Counted from the first letter of the stretch, positions 12,325-24,209 are shown. The stretch is DNA of 64,000 bases from Serilophus lunatus (GCA_013399895.1 VXBA01001192.1:817277-881276); one strand, 5' to 3'. Notes: a model not told the origin generated them from the letters alone. Made by a program: numbers and translations.

Positions 12325-13060
12325 TTGGAACAAAATCTGGCCAAGGATGTCAAGGACAACAAGAAGGGCTTGCTCAAACACATCAATAACAAAAGGAAAA
12401 GGGTAATGTGGACCCATTACTAAATGGAGGGGGAACTCCGGTAACAGAGGATGCAGAGAAGGCAGAGTTACTGATTGCCTTCCTTGCATTGATTGACAAG
12501 ACCAGCTCTCGGGAATCTCTGACCCAGAAGACCAAGAAAAATGAGTTTGGAAGGAAGAATTTCCTTTAAACAAGGAGGACTGGATCAGAGAACACTTAGG
12601 CTAAACAGACATCCATCCACAAGACCGTAGACCCTGATGGGATGTGTTCATGAGTGCTGAGAGAGCTGGTGGACAACATAACGGGGCAGCTTGTAACCAT
12701 CTTTTAAAGGTGATAGAGATCAGCAGAGCTGCCTGAGGACTGGGAGAAACGAAGTGTTGCTCCAATCTTCAAAGAGGGCAAGAAGGAGGATTCAGAGTAC
12801 TGACACGCAAACCTTATCTCAATCCCTGAAAAGGAGCACCCCTGAAAGAGCACTTCGTTTTGGAGGCCATTTCTATCTACATGACTGAAAAGTAGGTGAT
12901 CAGTAGTTCATATAGATTCACCAAAGATAAATCATGCTTGACCTTCCCAATTGACTTCTGTAATGAAACAACTACTTTGATGGGTGAAGTGAGACCAGCG
13001 GATATTGTCAAGTCTTTCAAAACAGTCTCTCACAACATTTTCATAAGCAAACTCATTTCT
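12325..13060 (+). pseudogene. CR1 LINE ORF2 reverse-transcriptase fragment
   Basis: The plus strand follows the middle of CR1 ORF2. Landmarks are GGCAGAGTTACTGA, the block around GATGGGATGTGTTCATGAG (from the PDGMHPRVL region), CTTCAAAGAGGGCAAGAAGG, and a frame near 12896-13060 containing FTKDKSCLT and FKTVSHNIF, which correspond to FTKGKSCLT and FDTVSHNIL of intact CR1 reverse transcriptase. The YLDFSKAFD block before it has decayed, so a catalytic aspartate region is lost. Frameshifts and stops break the frame throughout. Both the endonuclease and the 3' end are missing, so it is an internal relic. It points away from the minus-strand CR1 piece at 11601-11985 and covers a different part of the element, so the two are separate insertions. 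Confidence 0.85.
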
Positions 13061-14259
13061 CTGTTTGTTTTCTGTGAGGCAAGTTTAAAAAATAAAGAAA
13101 AGTTTTTAAGATTTCCCAAACTAAACTTGGCTACAAATGAAATTTGGGGAATAATAGAGAAAAATGAAGATACTGAATGAATCTACAAAGAAGTTGCAAA
13201 ACTGTTGAACACTTTTAGCTTTTTATTTTTTCCCTAGTTACATAAGCACATGTGATGGACTGTGATGGACTGCTGTAATAGAATGTGCAAAACACCTACT
13301 GCCATCAGTTCTTGTGCTGTAACCATGGCAAGAAAATATTCAGCAATTAAGAAAGGCCTCATGATCTCAGTGTTATTCTATTGGTATGTTCACAATATTG
13401 CCCATTTACAAAAAAAGCTGTATGCATTTATCAACTCTCCCACTTCTTGTGGCATTCAACAGGCTGTTGATAACAGCTGATACCAAATTGAAGATGGAAA
13501 AGGGTATGAGCACACTTAACATAAATGCTTGGAATAATATCATTATAGGGTTGTGATTGATTTTTCTCCTGCTTTGTATGTTTCAGTGTTTTGTACACTG
13601 TTAAAAGAGATAATGGATTTTAAGGGGTGAATATCAAAATTGAATTCATATGCTTGGCCAAATTATAGTCCTGAGACAGTGAAGCAGAAAACAATCCTAG
13701 AAGATTAGAAATTATGTAGACCCCAGCAATGACAGCTGCATTTTAGAATGGCTATATTAACAGAGTTATATCAATGTAGACCATCTACTGGCTTGAGCTA
13801 ATTTACACACTGACTCCATCTGAGAATTGAGAAAAATCTGTCCTGAGGAATGATTCATATGTCATGGTCCTTTATTCTTTAGCTTGGGAACTGAGCCTCA
13901 GAGATTATAATCTTTGCATGGATTGAACTGCTCTTTTTTCTCAAACACCTAAATTGTGGAGACTTCACATAAAAAGAAAACGCTAACATGGGAGAAGAAA
14001 CATGTAAATGTCTTCGCTCTTACCTTCAATTTTAAGCAATCTCTCTAATAAAAGTTGTCAATATTGGTTTAGTTTCAGCAAGGAGCTTGTAGCTTGATTA
14101 AAATCTTTATACATTTTATTCCAAAACCACTAAGAGAAACCAAACTGGAAATTTTAGTTGAGGTCCAGAAGACTTTTTTTTCTTCAAGAACCATCCATTG
14201 GTTGTGGTTTTACTGAACTCACCTGCCTCAGCTGCCTTGAACAGAAAAGCAGGCCTTTC
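13061..14259. other. Unique non-coding DNA
   Basis: No repeat recognised apart from a 10-base tandem duplication (TGATGGACTG twice) near 13253-13272. No supported exon. Confidence 0.5.
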
Positions 14260-14260
14260 C

Positions 14261-14704
14261 TTATTGTTTCAGTCTTGTAGAACTGTTAGAAACTAACCCA
14301 AGTATTGTAATACCAAATATGCTTGTTGAAGGGCGGGTTGGAGTAAGTTGCAAGAGAGAAGTGTCTGATAAGTTTCCTCTGCCTGACCACAGCACTGTGG
14401 GTACATATTCTTGAGCCAAAAAGGATCTTTGCTTAGTGACCACTTTTGTAACTTCAGCCAATGCGGCATGTTTTGAAGGAGAATTCCCATCCAGCAGCAA
14501 TACAAAGGGGAAAGCATCTCCGATAGAAGGGCATTTTTGTATTTCATTTGCAGAAACTGTTGGTATATGTGGATATTCATAAATGTACCTTACAGGAAAT
14601 GTGAACTCAGGCATTTGGGTGAGAATTATATACTGTGAAAATCCCCTGTCTAACCTGCTTGTCCTGGTTTGGACTCTAGGGGGCACAATAAGGACAAGAG
14701 ACAT
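14261..14704 (-). other. Unassigned 147-codon open frame running out of LTR C
   Basis: The minus strand is open from an ATG at 14704 to a stop at 14261. The first 15 codons lie inside the 3' end of LTR C; the rest is flanking DNA that I do not recognise. A second frame on the same strand (14580-14293) is open for 95 codons. I see no domain, signal peptide or membrane segment. The length is more than expected by chance in DNA of this composition, but one such frame in 64 kb is not decisive. It may be a decayed retroelement or processed-pseudogene remnant, or chance. I assign no function. Confidence 0.25.
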
Positions 14705-14729
14705 AATAGGGAAAACAATGGCTAACAGT

Positions 14730-14735
14730 TTTACT
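14730..14735 (-). terminator. Degenerate poly(A) signal of LTR C
   Basis: AGTAAAACTGTTAGCC on the minus strand aligns with AATAAACTGTTACC of copy A and AATAAACTGTTTCC of copy B. The hexamer is AGTAAA, a weaker natural variant, so read-through is likelier here. Confidence 0.5.
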
Positions 14736-15102
14736 TTCTATGGGCTCTGTAAAACTATAGGACCCCTCTAGGCACTAACCAAAAACACAAACAACTGACT
14801 CAACCATATTATGCAATCATAAAAAAACCCCAAACAACAAGCTAGCTCCTCCAAGCTAGGCTAGTGAACTGAGGAGCCAGGGAAAAGAGGAACAAGCCGC
14901 CTCTGGAATTTCCGGATCTCAGAGCCTGTGAAAAAAAGAGTAAACAGTGAAAAGCACCCCACAGGGAACCCAAGGGGAAAAGATATCACTAGTGTTGCAG
15001 CTGGGTGGTGTCCTGTCATCACTGTGGGAAGCAGGAGGGGCAGCAGCTGACCTTATCTCAAGCACAACAAGCCAGGAAAAGGGGCTGAGCTTCCAGGTTT
15101 CT

Positions 15103-15112
15103 GGCTTTTATG
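15103..15112 (-). promoter_or_regulatory. TATA box of LTR C
   Basis: CATAAAAGCC on the minus strand matches the position and form of CATAAAAAG in copy A relative to the YY1-like site and the downstream pyrimidine tract. Confidence 0.55.
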
Positions 15113-15220
15113 TGCTGCCAATTCCATGTGATCTTGGGGCAGCATTCCCGGCCGTGCTACCTTCCCACTGGATGTCGGCACGGGGGCGCCACCCCTCCAT
15201 GAGATTTCAGCATCCTAAGC

Positions 15221-15229
15221 AAGATGGCG
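15221..15229 (-). promoter_or_regulatory. YY1-like site in LTR C
   Basis: CGCCATCTT on the minus strand (AAGATGGCG on the plus strand) is a perfect YY1 core. The following bases GCTTAGGATGCTGAAA resemble those after the copy A site. Confidence 0.55.
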
Positions 15230-16064
15230 CTTCTGTCAAAATCGCCCACATGGCTGGGCTCCGGGGCCCAGGGCTGCCATTGTCACCAGCCGCAGGGTAC
15301 TCACGGGTCCAGCAGCACCACCCACAAGCCAGCTGGACAGGCTGACCACCCTAGCCAGCCATGGGAGGGGCTGCCATCACTGCGTGCTTGCTGCCATTGT
15401 ACTGCCAGCGTGGGGGCACCTGCCACCACTGTAGAGACCTTCTGTGTGCCAGCAGGCGCCATAGGGGCAGCTGAAAGCAGCTGCCACACTCACTGAGAGA
15501 AAAACCGCTGCCACACACTTCCCCAGCAGCACAGGGCTAGCAGTACTGTCCATGGGCAGCCGGGACTTGGTGCCACCCTGCCACCGGCCCTGGGCCCAGC
15601 CTGGGGCCAACGGAGCTGCACCATGCTGGCCATTGCACCTCAAACCCACCAGAGTCACAGGGAAATGGCTGTGCGTAATCCTCACCCATGCCTCCACTCC
15701 TGTGCCACTCCCTGCCTGCAATCTAAGCAGCACCACGGCAGCATTGCAGAGCGAGAGGCTTCATGGGTGCCAGTGAAGGCTCGGCTGTGCAGGCACGGCT
15801 GTACATGCACCTAGTGGGACCACCCCCGCTCCTAGCGAGCACTGGCAGCAGGAGAGCGGGGCGGTTAAGGAGTGGTCTCCGAGCTCGGCAAGGAGCGGTG
15901 AGCGCTTGGGCTGGAACTGGATACCCTGTCCCCACACAAGGACGAAGGGTCTGGCTGTTTTGTTCCGCACCACTGTGTGAACTGAGCGGCAGGCGTGGTC
16001 CTGCCACAGCGCAGGTGAATGAGGGGGTTGCCCAGCCCCGCACCAGGATGAGGGGGATCAGTCA

Positions 16065-16430
16065 CCTGCACCGGACCTAGGTCTGTGCCCACCAACAGTG
16101 GATCCATATTGTCTCAGCAGGATAATGTTGCCTCCTCAGAGCAACTACTATGTAGGAATGAGTTAACTTTACAGTGCTTGTACTTCATTTTCAGGAAATT
16201 GTAAATTTATTTTCTCCAGAAGCCTTAAAATGATTCTGGACTGTAGGCTAGTGCTCTGCTACAGAGATCTGCTGCTGTTCCCCTGTATCTGAAAGCATGG
16301 CCTGTCTTTTTTTCTCTACTTGGATTAAAAGATAAATCTAAAAAAACATGGCATATGCAGCTAGTGTAAATTGTGTGGAGATTGTGTGTGCCTTGGCCAG
16401 AAAAAGAATACAGGATTCCCTTCTCATAAA
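16065..16430. other. Unique spacer between LTR C and a CR1 fragment
   Basis: No gene or repeat identified. If the U3 end of LTR C is misplaced, the first 50 bases may still belong to it. Confidence 0.45.
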
Positions 16431-16850
16431 ATCATAGAATGGCTTGGATTAGAAGTGACCTTTAAAGGTCATCTAGTTCAATTTCTCAGGAGTGAACAGG
16501 GATGTCATCAACTAGGTCATGTTGCTCAGATCCCTTTCTAAGCTGATCTTGAACTTTTATAGGGATGATGCCTCTGCCACCTCCCTGGGCAACTCCTTCC
16601 AGTATTTTACCACCATCACTGTAAAGAATTTCTTTCTTATACTTAGTCTGAATTCACTCTCCTTCATTGCCCTATGACCTATCACAATGAGCCCTACTAA
16701 AAAGTTTCTCCTCACCTTTTTTATAGGCTCTCTTCAAGTACTGGAAGGCTGCAATTATTTCTCCACATAGTCTAGTCTTCTCCAGGCTGAACAACCTCAA
16801 CTATCTCTGGCTTACTGGAGTGATATTTAGAACTTTCTCATCTGGTTATG
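16431..16850 (-). mobile_element. CR1 LINE 3' fragment
   Basis: Starts with the CR1 3' terminus in antisense (ATCATAGAATGGCTTGG), then GACCTTTAAAGGTCATCTAG, CACTGTAAAGAATTTCTT, CTGGAAGGCTGCAATTATT and TTCTCCAGGCTGAACAACC. It matches bird CR1 along its length with small indels. It is 5'-truncated near 16850. The clear match over 400 bp suggests a younger copy than the one at 60923. Confidence 0.92.
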
Positions 16851-18380
16851 TGTTTTATAAGAAAGATAAGAGGAAACATTGCCTTTGTGGTTGCAGCATT
16901 GGCGGTTGAGAGTTGAGAAACTTTGGTTCTTGAATCTGTCATGAATACTTGGAGTTGTTTTAGATACGGCAGTAGGAACTCAGTGCTTATGAAGAGTCCT
17001 ACCTTTGGCTTTTTTGCCCTGGATTCATGTTTTTACGAAAGGAGATACATACTTGAGTTTACTTCAGAGAAACTCCTTCTATATTTCTGGAAGTATTGCT
17101 AAAGAAAGGACTAGTGTGGCTATAACAGATGTAGTAAGTCCACTCTGGATTTTGCAATGCTGAAATATTTTCTTGAAAGGACACTGGAGATCTTTGGAGA
17201 AGTCTCCTAGACTTTTTGAGTTGCCTGATATCAGAAAATTGTATCTGGAAGAACAAAACAGAAATCTTGCAAAGCATAGCATAAATATTGTTGAAAGAAG
17301 TCAAAAAAGTCGGGGGCTATATCATAGTCAACAGCATGCATCATGAGGCACAGATAATGAAACCAGATACCTACTGCCTGGTGTGATAAAAAACACCGCA
17401 GGCCAGTTAACTGTTAAGAGTTTATGCTAATCTGCCAGATTGCACACAGTTCAGGGGAGAGTTGCATATGCATGTGTCACTGCCAAGGTAGGTGAGCTCG
17501 GAAGGCTTATCTTCGAGGAGTTTAAGGCATGTTTGCTCACTGAAATTCTCCCGCAGGGAAGAGCGACATCTTTCCAAGGAACACGGCTGTGTTTTTGTCC
17601 TCCCGCATTCCATGGGGAAAGGTTCTCTACTATGGGAAGAAGACAATATTGAGGGTTTTTCAGAAGCCCCAGGCATCAGGCAGGGGAAAATGCAGAAAAT
17701 GCAGTAGAAACGATAAAAGCCTCGAGAAGAACAGAGGAATGCCTTTTTCCCAGTGGCCTGTGCTTATAACACTGTTAAATAGATGTTCTCAGCATTTTTG
17801 TCTTCAGAAATAAATTTCTCTAAATCCTTCTACTCCTGGCAGTTTGGAGGGACACCTGCATTATCTTTCCCTTGCAGTCACAGTGCTAGAAATAAAAAAG
17901 AGAGAGAAGTTTGCTAATCAAAGGTAAATCATATCTGCAGTTGGCATTCTACATTGTGCTAAATAATTTCTTCCTTTTTGTAACTTTGCTTAAAGACGGA
18001 ATAGTCAAATATCAGTGTGAGTAATTAGAAGACAGGGACAGTTTACTGCCAACTGAACACTCTGAAGAGCAACACACTTGTGAACCCTTAACATGTTTTC
18101 AAAGGGATCTTGATGGTCTGAAGAATCCTATCCAAGTGCTTTTGAAACTTGATGCTGTAGTCTGTGCCTCAGACGTCTCTAGAAGTGAGTTCTTAGTACT
18201 TGTGAAAAAGAGTAGGAGATTATGCTATAGAAAGCTGGGGTGTCAGAGAATGTACTACTGCAGAAACTGCAGACCTGGCAAAGAAGTTGTTGTTGGGGAG
18301 CAGTAAAAAGAGGAATGGCTGTTTTTAATGGCAGTTACTGTTGACATTCTCCAGTTGCCAACATTATAGCAAAGAGATTA
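16851..18380. other. Unique non-coding DNA
   Basis: No repeat or exon identified. Frames of 60-85 codons near 17060-17800 overlap on several frames and both strands and show no domain. Confidence 0.5.
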
Positions 18381-18685
18381 CACACAGAATTACACACAGA
18401 ATTAATAAGGTTGGAAAAGACTATGGAGATCATCAAGTCCAACCTTTACCTAGGTTAACAACCTATCCAACATCAGTCTAAAATCTATACCATCTAAACC
18501 ATTTAAACCACCTAAACCATACCACTAAGTTCATCATCTAACCTATCCTTAAACACATCCAGGGATGGTGACTCCACCACCTTCCTGGGAAACCCATTCC
18601 AGTGGGGGATCACTCTCACTGTGAAAAAGTTCCTCCTGATATCCAACCTAAACCTCCCCTGATGCAGCCTAAGATTGCAGCATTT
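18381..18685 (-). mobile_element. CR1 LINE 3' fragment with ORF2 C-terminus
   Basis: The antisense strand starts with a duplicated tail unit (ACACAGAATTAC) and GGTTGGAAAAGACTATGGAG, then continues into the end of ORF2. The minus-strand frame 18715-18512 reads through GRFRLDIRRNFF, RVIPHWNGFP and VVESPSLDVFKDRLD, which is the typical CR1 ORF2 C-terminus. About 50 residues remain in frame. The rest of the element is missing. Confidence 0.9.
18489..18523 (-). repeat. Short tandem repeat inside CR1 3' UTR
   Basis: About four degenerate units of CTAAACCAT/C, roughly 10 bases each, in a part of the CR1 3' UTR that is normally not so repetitive. It looks like local slippage after insertion. Confidence 0.6.
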
Positions 18686-21600
18686 AATTTGTGGGTACAG
18701 TGGTTTTCTTTCCAAAATGTGTTAGAAGGTAGTAACTTTCAATTGTTTCTAAGACTTCAAACAAATTTGAGACTTGGGATATTCTTCAGATGACTTGGTA
18801 CCTTTCTGCCTTTCATAAGATGAAGACAAGGATGGAGAAGATAAATTGCTGTTTCTAATTGGGATCTGCATTTTCTTCATATCTTTAGAAGGGATGGAAG
18901 GTTGAGTAGGATTAAAGACAGTACAGTTCCCAACAGAAGTTTCCATTCCTTGTGACACACAGAGTTTACTAGACCTTAGCACAGGAATGACGAGTGGGTA
19001 TCAATGCAATGACAGAACAAATCCCGAAAAGAACTAGGGAAAATGGAGGCAGGGACAGAAAGTAAACAGATGAAGAAAACATTTTTGCACCCTCTTCTAA
19101 TTATCTTTTCAGGAACCAGATCAAATGGTCTATTGTATTGCAGGGTTTGAGAGTACCTTAGACTTCAAGGGGAGTGTCCCATGAAGGAAAAATTGTAGTC
19201 TTTGACTCGAATGAATGTTCTTTTCATGTTCCTCGGGATGTTAAAATAAGGCTTAGGATGGCTTTAGTGCAAGTGGCATGGAAGAGACAGTGCAGCCTGG
19301 GCTGTGGAAGCCTTCTTTGGAGCTTTTTTCTGCTTTCCGACACAATCAGTGTCTTCCTGCAAAACAAGAGTCACCAACAACATAGATGCTGAAATAAGGC
19401 AGATGTCAGGTTGCTTTCTATTGGCATTACAGGGAACCCATGTGGTCTTTTCTCTTGCTTGTTTCATCTTTACAATTGGTGGGATTGATTCTAGTAGGCA
19501 CTGCTCTTTAATAGAGGTGCTTTGAAGCTACAGGGGTGTGGTGTGATGGACATGGCCAGGTGCCCATCAAACCATTCTATCACTCCTTTGTGGGATGGGG
19601 GGAGAAAAGATGTTGTAAAAACATCCAAAGTCAAGATAAGGACAGGAAGATCACTCAGCAGTTACCATCATAGGCAAAAAAGAGTTAATTTGGGGAAATT
19701 AATTTAGTTACCAGTCAAATTGAAATAGGGTAATGAGAAATAAAATCAAATTCCAAAACATCTTCTGCCCCACTCCTTCCTGCTTCTCCAGTTCAGCTTC
19801 ACTCTTGACTCTTTGAACTCCTTCCTCTCAAGCAGTGCAGGGAATGGGGATTGCAGTCAGTTCATCATATATTTTTTCTGCTACTCCTTCTTCCTCACAT
19901 TCTTCCTCTGCCCTAGCGTGAGGACAGTCCTTGGTGTCTGTAGAGTCATTTCCGTCTCGTATTCTCACTACTGTCTCCCAGCTGCAGTTGCTGTTCCAGA
20001 GCATAATTACATTATCCCAGAGATTCTACCAGTGTTCTTGAAGGGCTCAGCCTCGGTCGGCGGTGGGTCCATCTTGTAGCCAGCTGGCATTGGCTCTACC
20101 AGACATTTAGGAAGCTTCTAGCAGCTTCCCATAGAATTCATCCCTGCAGCAACTCCCTCTACCCAAATATTGTCATGTACTCCAAGGCAAGAGATTTCTC
20201 TTTTATTCTTTTTCATTTTTTTTATAAGAACTTTTTTGAAATATTTTGCTTTGAATAAAGAAAATATTTTGCATTTCTTGCTTCTTCAGTTGCTAAGCTA
20301 CTGTCAAGAAAACAAATTTGAGCAGACTTTATTTCTAACACTCTATTTACTCTTTCTACCTTCCTCCTCCATGGGAAAGAAATATGACTATGTAAAGATT
20401 GCTAGAAGAAAGAAGAGTGTCAGCAGCAAGTAAAACTAAGATGTGCTTCTGTTTCTTTGTGAACTTGCAAATATCATCTGGCATGATACCCCAATCCAAG
20501 CAGACTGAGCAAAAAAATATTAACTAAATATTTATGACAAGCTATGATACTTATGCACAGCCTAGATGGCAGCTTTCAAAAAGATCTTTTCTCTGCAAAA
20601 CTGAGTTTGTGTTTGGAGACCATGTTTTGTACGAAAACTAAATAAAATGGGTTACATCTGTTCAGGAGAAAGATAAGAAGTAACTTGATTATTTGCCGAA
20701 GAAACTGAATGATGGAGATTTCTGATAGTAAAGGACTCTATTATTTCACAGAAAGGGCATAATGAGATTCAGGGCTGCCTTTGATGATCTGGCGCTCATC
20801 TTTCAAGGACATAACTGTTCCTGTGTGACAGTCTACACCTCATTAGTATAGTCTGTCTTGCTTTGCTCTTTCTAGATAGCACATTCACCTGAAAATGTCC
20901 TTGTAAGAGTTTATTACCATTCTTGGATGTTGGGAGATTCTTCTTGTATATCTTCCAGTTCTTTCTGTCCTTTTTTTTTCTGAAAAGGTTTCAGCCTTTA
21001 TGATAAAATATGATATTGACTTGATTTTTAATCTATAGGGAATAAGACAGCATGATCCTGAAGTGCCTTTGACTTTTTAAATGATACGTAATTTTTCCTT
21101 TGGCAGTAGGAGTGAATGGGATCCAGCGGTGCAGTGCCAATCTGAAAGTAGCCCTTGCATTTTACATTTTTCCTTATACAGCTGGAACAACAGCTCCTGA
21201 TGTTCAGGAGCACATACTGAGGAGACATTGCAGCAAAAGTCCCTCTTCTACTTCTTCCTAAAGGCATCAACTGGTCACCTCAGAGACAGGCTACTGAAGT
21301 ACGCCTACCATGGTAGCTTTCACAGTGAGGAATCAGTGTGTTTGACACCTGGCACTAATATATAGAGGGGACATATGGCTCAGAGTGGAGTAAATTTAGC
21401 TATTTGTGCTGCTTTTATTGTGTAAGTGTCCCAGAAAAAGCAAAAAGAGCTTACGTTGGAAATTAGTTTAAGATGAAGAAATTTCTAGAAGGGAGAAACA
21501 ATTACTTAATGGGCTCATTGCATTTTACTGTTACCCTCTAGTACCCTGAGAATATTCTTCTACTTAGCCATGTGTGCAACTGAAATTTTAATTTAATTTG

Positions 21601-22844
21601 TTTCATTTCATTCTGTACATGGACAGTGTTTAGTAAATTTATTAAGATTCTTTTCACACTTTGTCCTCTTTACTAAAAAAGTGATAGATTAGTTAGTCAT
21701 TCTGAATAAGCAATTTGTCAAGCCTGTAAGCCATATAAAACTAAGTGCATATATAATTTATTGCCTACTCTAGTAGTAGATATAATGTACATTTGGCAAA
21801 TTCTAATTAAAATAATCAAGAGATTAATCATTTGATAGAATGTTATTTATTAAACAGAATTAATTCTCTTAGGGGCACGTTTTAAACTTGGAATACTACT
21901 AATCTGAAACTTAGTAAATTAGAATTTTTCCTTTTTCAATCAAATATTTAATAAAAACTCTGGAAAACTAGTAAAGTAGATATAAAAATGTATTTTGTGA
22001 TATTTCATGGTGTCACAGATGAAAAATCATTTAAGAGAATATTTCTCAGAGCATTTTCTTATATTGTAGTTTGGGTTCAATTTAAGGGACATTTCATGAA
22101 AGCTTTTTTTGGTAAAACTTTTCATATGGGAAATATCTGTAGCATAACTTTTAGTCCAAACTACTTTTCATAAGATAGAATTCATCTTGTTTGTTTGTCA
22201 GAGCCTAATTTACATGTATGTACAAATGCAGGAAGAAAATAAGTATATATAGAGGCTTATAGACACCAAATATTGTGAACTTTACAATATATTGTGTCAG
22301 ATTCGGATCCAGCATGAATATGTGCAACTTAACTCTTCTTGTTTCAGTAATCCAGTGGCAGATCATGAACTTCAGCTCTGATCTTGCAGTTCTGCTCTTA
22401 TATAAAAGTCTATTGTCTTTTTTGTTGGGTCTGTACATTAATTTGCATACACCAAGTACACTACATGATTACTACTCTATTCTGCACCTTGTACATATGG
22501 GTGATGCTTCTGCAACCAATCTCGCTGATGGAGGGAGAATGGCTTTTGTACGAACTGCTTGCTTGAGGTTAAGAATACTGGAAGTTGATTCAATGGAAAG
22601 CTTGAGTATTTTAGAAAAGTACTTTTATACAAAAAATACTGAAGATAACCATTGCCTGATATTTAACCTTTTAGGTAGCAATCTCTTTTTTACTCGCACT
22701 GTGGCAGTACCCAAAACATTTAAAACATGCTGCTGGAGAGATACTCTTTTCTGCTCATTAACCAATGCTTCATTCTGGTCACCACAGTGCCCTTTTTGCT
22801 GTACAGAGTAGAACAATTGGTGCTTAAACCATAGCGATACAGGG
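18686..22844. other. Unique non-coding DNA
   Basis: No repeat identified. The longest frame is 22275-22811 on the plus strand (178 codons, stop-free, start in AT-rich DNA). It has no domain I recognise, an irregular mix of residues and many cysteines near its end. I treat it as chance but it is the longest non-repeat frame here. Confidence 0.45.
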
Positions 22845-23149
22845 TGTGCTGTGAAGTGGGTGCTGTTCTCTTCTCCTCGGTAAAAAGTTACAGGACTAGA
22901 GGAAATGGCCTCAAGCTGCTCCATGGGAGACTTATATTGCATATTAGGAAAAAAATTCTTCACTGAAAAGGTGACCAGAAACTGGAACAGGTTGTCCAGG
23001 GAAGTGATGGGGTCATTATTCCTGGAAATGATCAAAAAATAGGTGAATGTGACACCTGGGGACATGGTTCAATGGTGGACTTGGTGTTACTGGGTTAATG
23101 ATTGGACTCAATGATCTTAGAGATCTTTTCCAACCTTAATGATTCTATG
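22845..23149 (+). mobile_element. CR1 LINE 3' end
   Basis: Sense orientation: GGTGCTGTTCTCTTCTCC, GAGGAAATGGCCTCAAGCTG, CTGGAACAGGTTGTCCAGGG, ATGATCTTAGAGATCTTTTCC and the terminal CAACCTTAATGATTCTATG ending at 23149. It covers the last part of ORF2 and the full 3' UTR with one copy of the terminal ATTCTATG unit. It is the only recognised CR1 3' end on the plus strand in this window. Confidence 0.92.
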
Positions 23150-23392
23150 TTAATTTTTTTTGTGTTTTGTGGTAGGACTTATTTTGGGAAATGTCATGGC
23201 GTGAAGCACGTATTCAGTAGTCCAATATATGAGCTGAAAAATGGACTTGTCTGCATTCTGAAATCTGTCTCAATTCAGTAATACAATTAGTAGCATATGT
23301 TTAATTATTCTTTAGGCTTTTAGACAATCTAGTTAAGTTCAAAATTATTGTAGGGGTTTGAAAGGGGAGGGAGGTACAGAGGGGTGCTGGCG

Positions 23393-24209
23393 NNNNNNNN
23401 NNNNNNNNNNNNNNNNNNNNNNNNNNNNNNNNNNNNNNNNNNNNNNNNNNNNNNNNNNNNNNNNNNNNNNNNNNNNNNNNNNNNNNNNNNNNNNNNNNNN
23501 NNNNNNNNNNNNNNNNNNNNNNNNNNNNNNNNNNNNNNNNNNNNNNNNNNNNNNNNNNNNNNNNNNNNNNNNNNNNNNNNNNNNNNNNNNNNNNNNNNNN
23601 NNNNNNNNNNNNNNNNNNNNNNNNNNNNNNNNNNNNNNNNNNNNNNNNNNNNNNNNNNNNNNNNNNNNNNNNNNNNNNNNNNNNNNNNNNNNNNNNNNNN
23701 NNNNNNNNNNNNNNNNNNNNNNNNNNNNNNNNNNNNNNNNNNNNNNNNNNNNNNNNNNNNNNNNNNNNNNNNNNNNNNNNNNNNNNNNNNNNNNNNNNNN
23801 NNNNNNNNNNNNNNNNNNNNNNNNNNNNNNNNNNNNNNNNNNNNNNNNNNNNNNNNNNNNNNNNNNNNNNNNNNNNNNNNNNNNNNNNNNNNNNNNNNNN
23901 NNNNNNNNNNNNNNNNNNNNNNNNNNNNNNNNNNNNNNNNNNNNNNNNNNNNNNNNNNNNNNNNNNNNNNNNNNNNNNNNNNNNNNNNNNNNNNNNNNNN
24001 NNNNNNNNNNNNNNNNNNNNNNNNNNNNNNNNNNNNNNNNNNNNNNNNNNNNNNNNNNNNNNNNNNNNNNNNNNNNNNNNNNNNNNNNNNNNNNNNNNNN
24101 NNNNNNNNNNNNNNNNNNNNNNNNNNNNNNNNNNNNNNNNNNNNNNNNNNNNNNNNNNNNNNNNNNNNNNNNNNNNNNNNNNNNNNNNNNNNNNNNNNNN
24201 NNNNNNNNN
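23393..24209. other. Assembly gap (817 N)
   Basis: The run of N falls wholly inside LTR B, where the sister copies A and C carry their GC-rich U3. No gene can be called across it; open frames reported over the gap are artefacts. Confidence 0.98.

Larger units (their letters stand above)
14660..16064 (-). mobile_element. GC-rich endogenous-retrovirus LTR, copy C (solo)
   Basis: The minus strand has the same order of parts as LTR A: GC-rich U3 (16064 to about 15230), YY1-like site (15229-15221), TATA box (15112-15103), a conserved block CCCTGTGGGGTGCTTTTCAC (14966-14947) matching 5451-5470 of copy A, a pyrimidine tract ending CACAG (14926), a poly(A) region and the terminus CCAAACCAGGACA ending at 14660. 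The ends are TG and CA. Flanking hexamers CCTGCT (14654-14659) and CCTGCA (16065-16070) differ at one base and could be the target duplication; the U3 end is therefore tentative. No primer-binding site or internal retroviral region adjoins it, so it is probably a solo LTR. Open frames in its GC-rich half occur on both strands and are chance. Confidence 0.65.

Noticed and set aside
12265..12573. 102-codon minus-strand frame
   Set aside because: It is antisense to the CR1 ORF2 relic, which is the recognisable sequence on the plus strand.
14947..16107. Cluster of frames of 60-130 codons on both strands
   Set aside because: Same cause as LTR A: GC-rich U3 of LTR C with overlapping frames and no domain.
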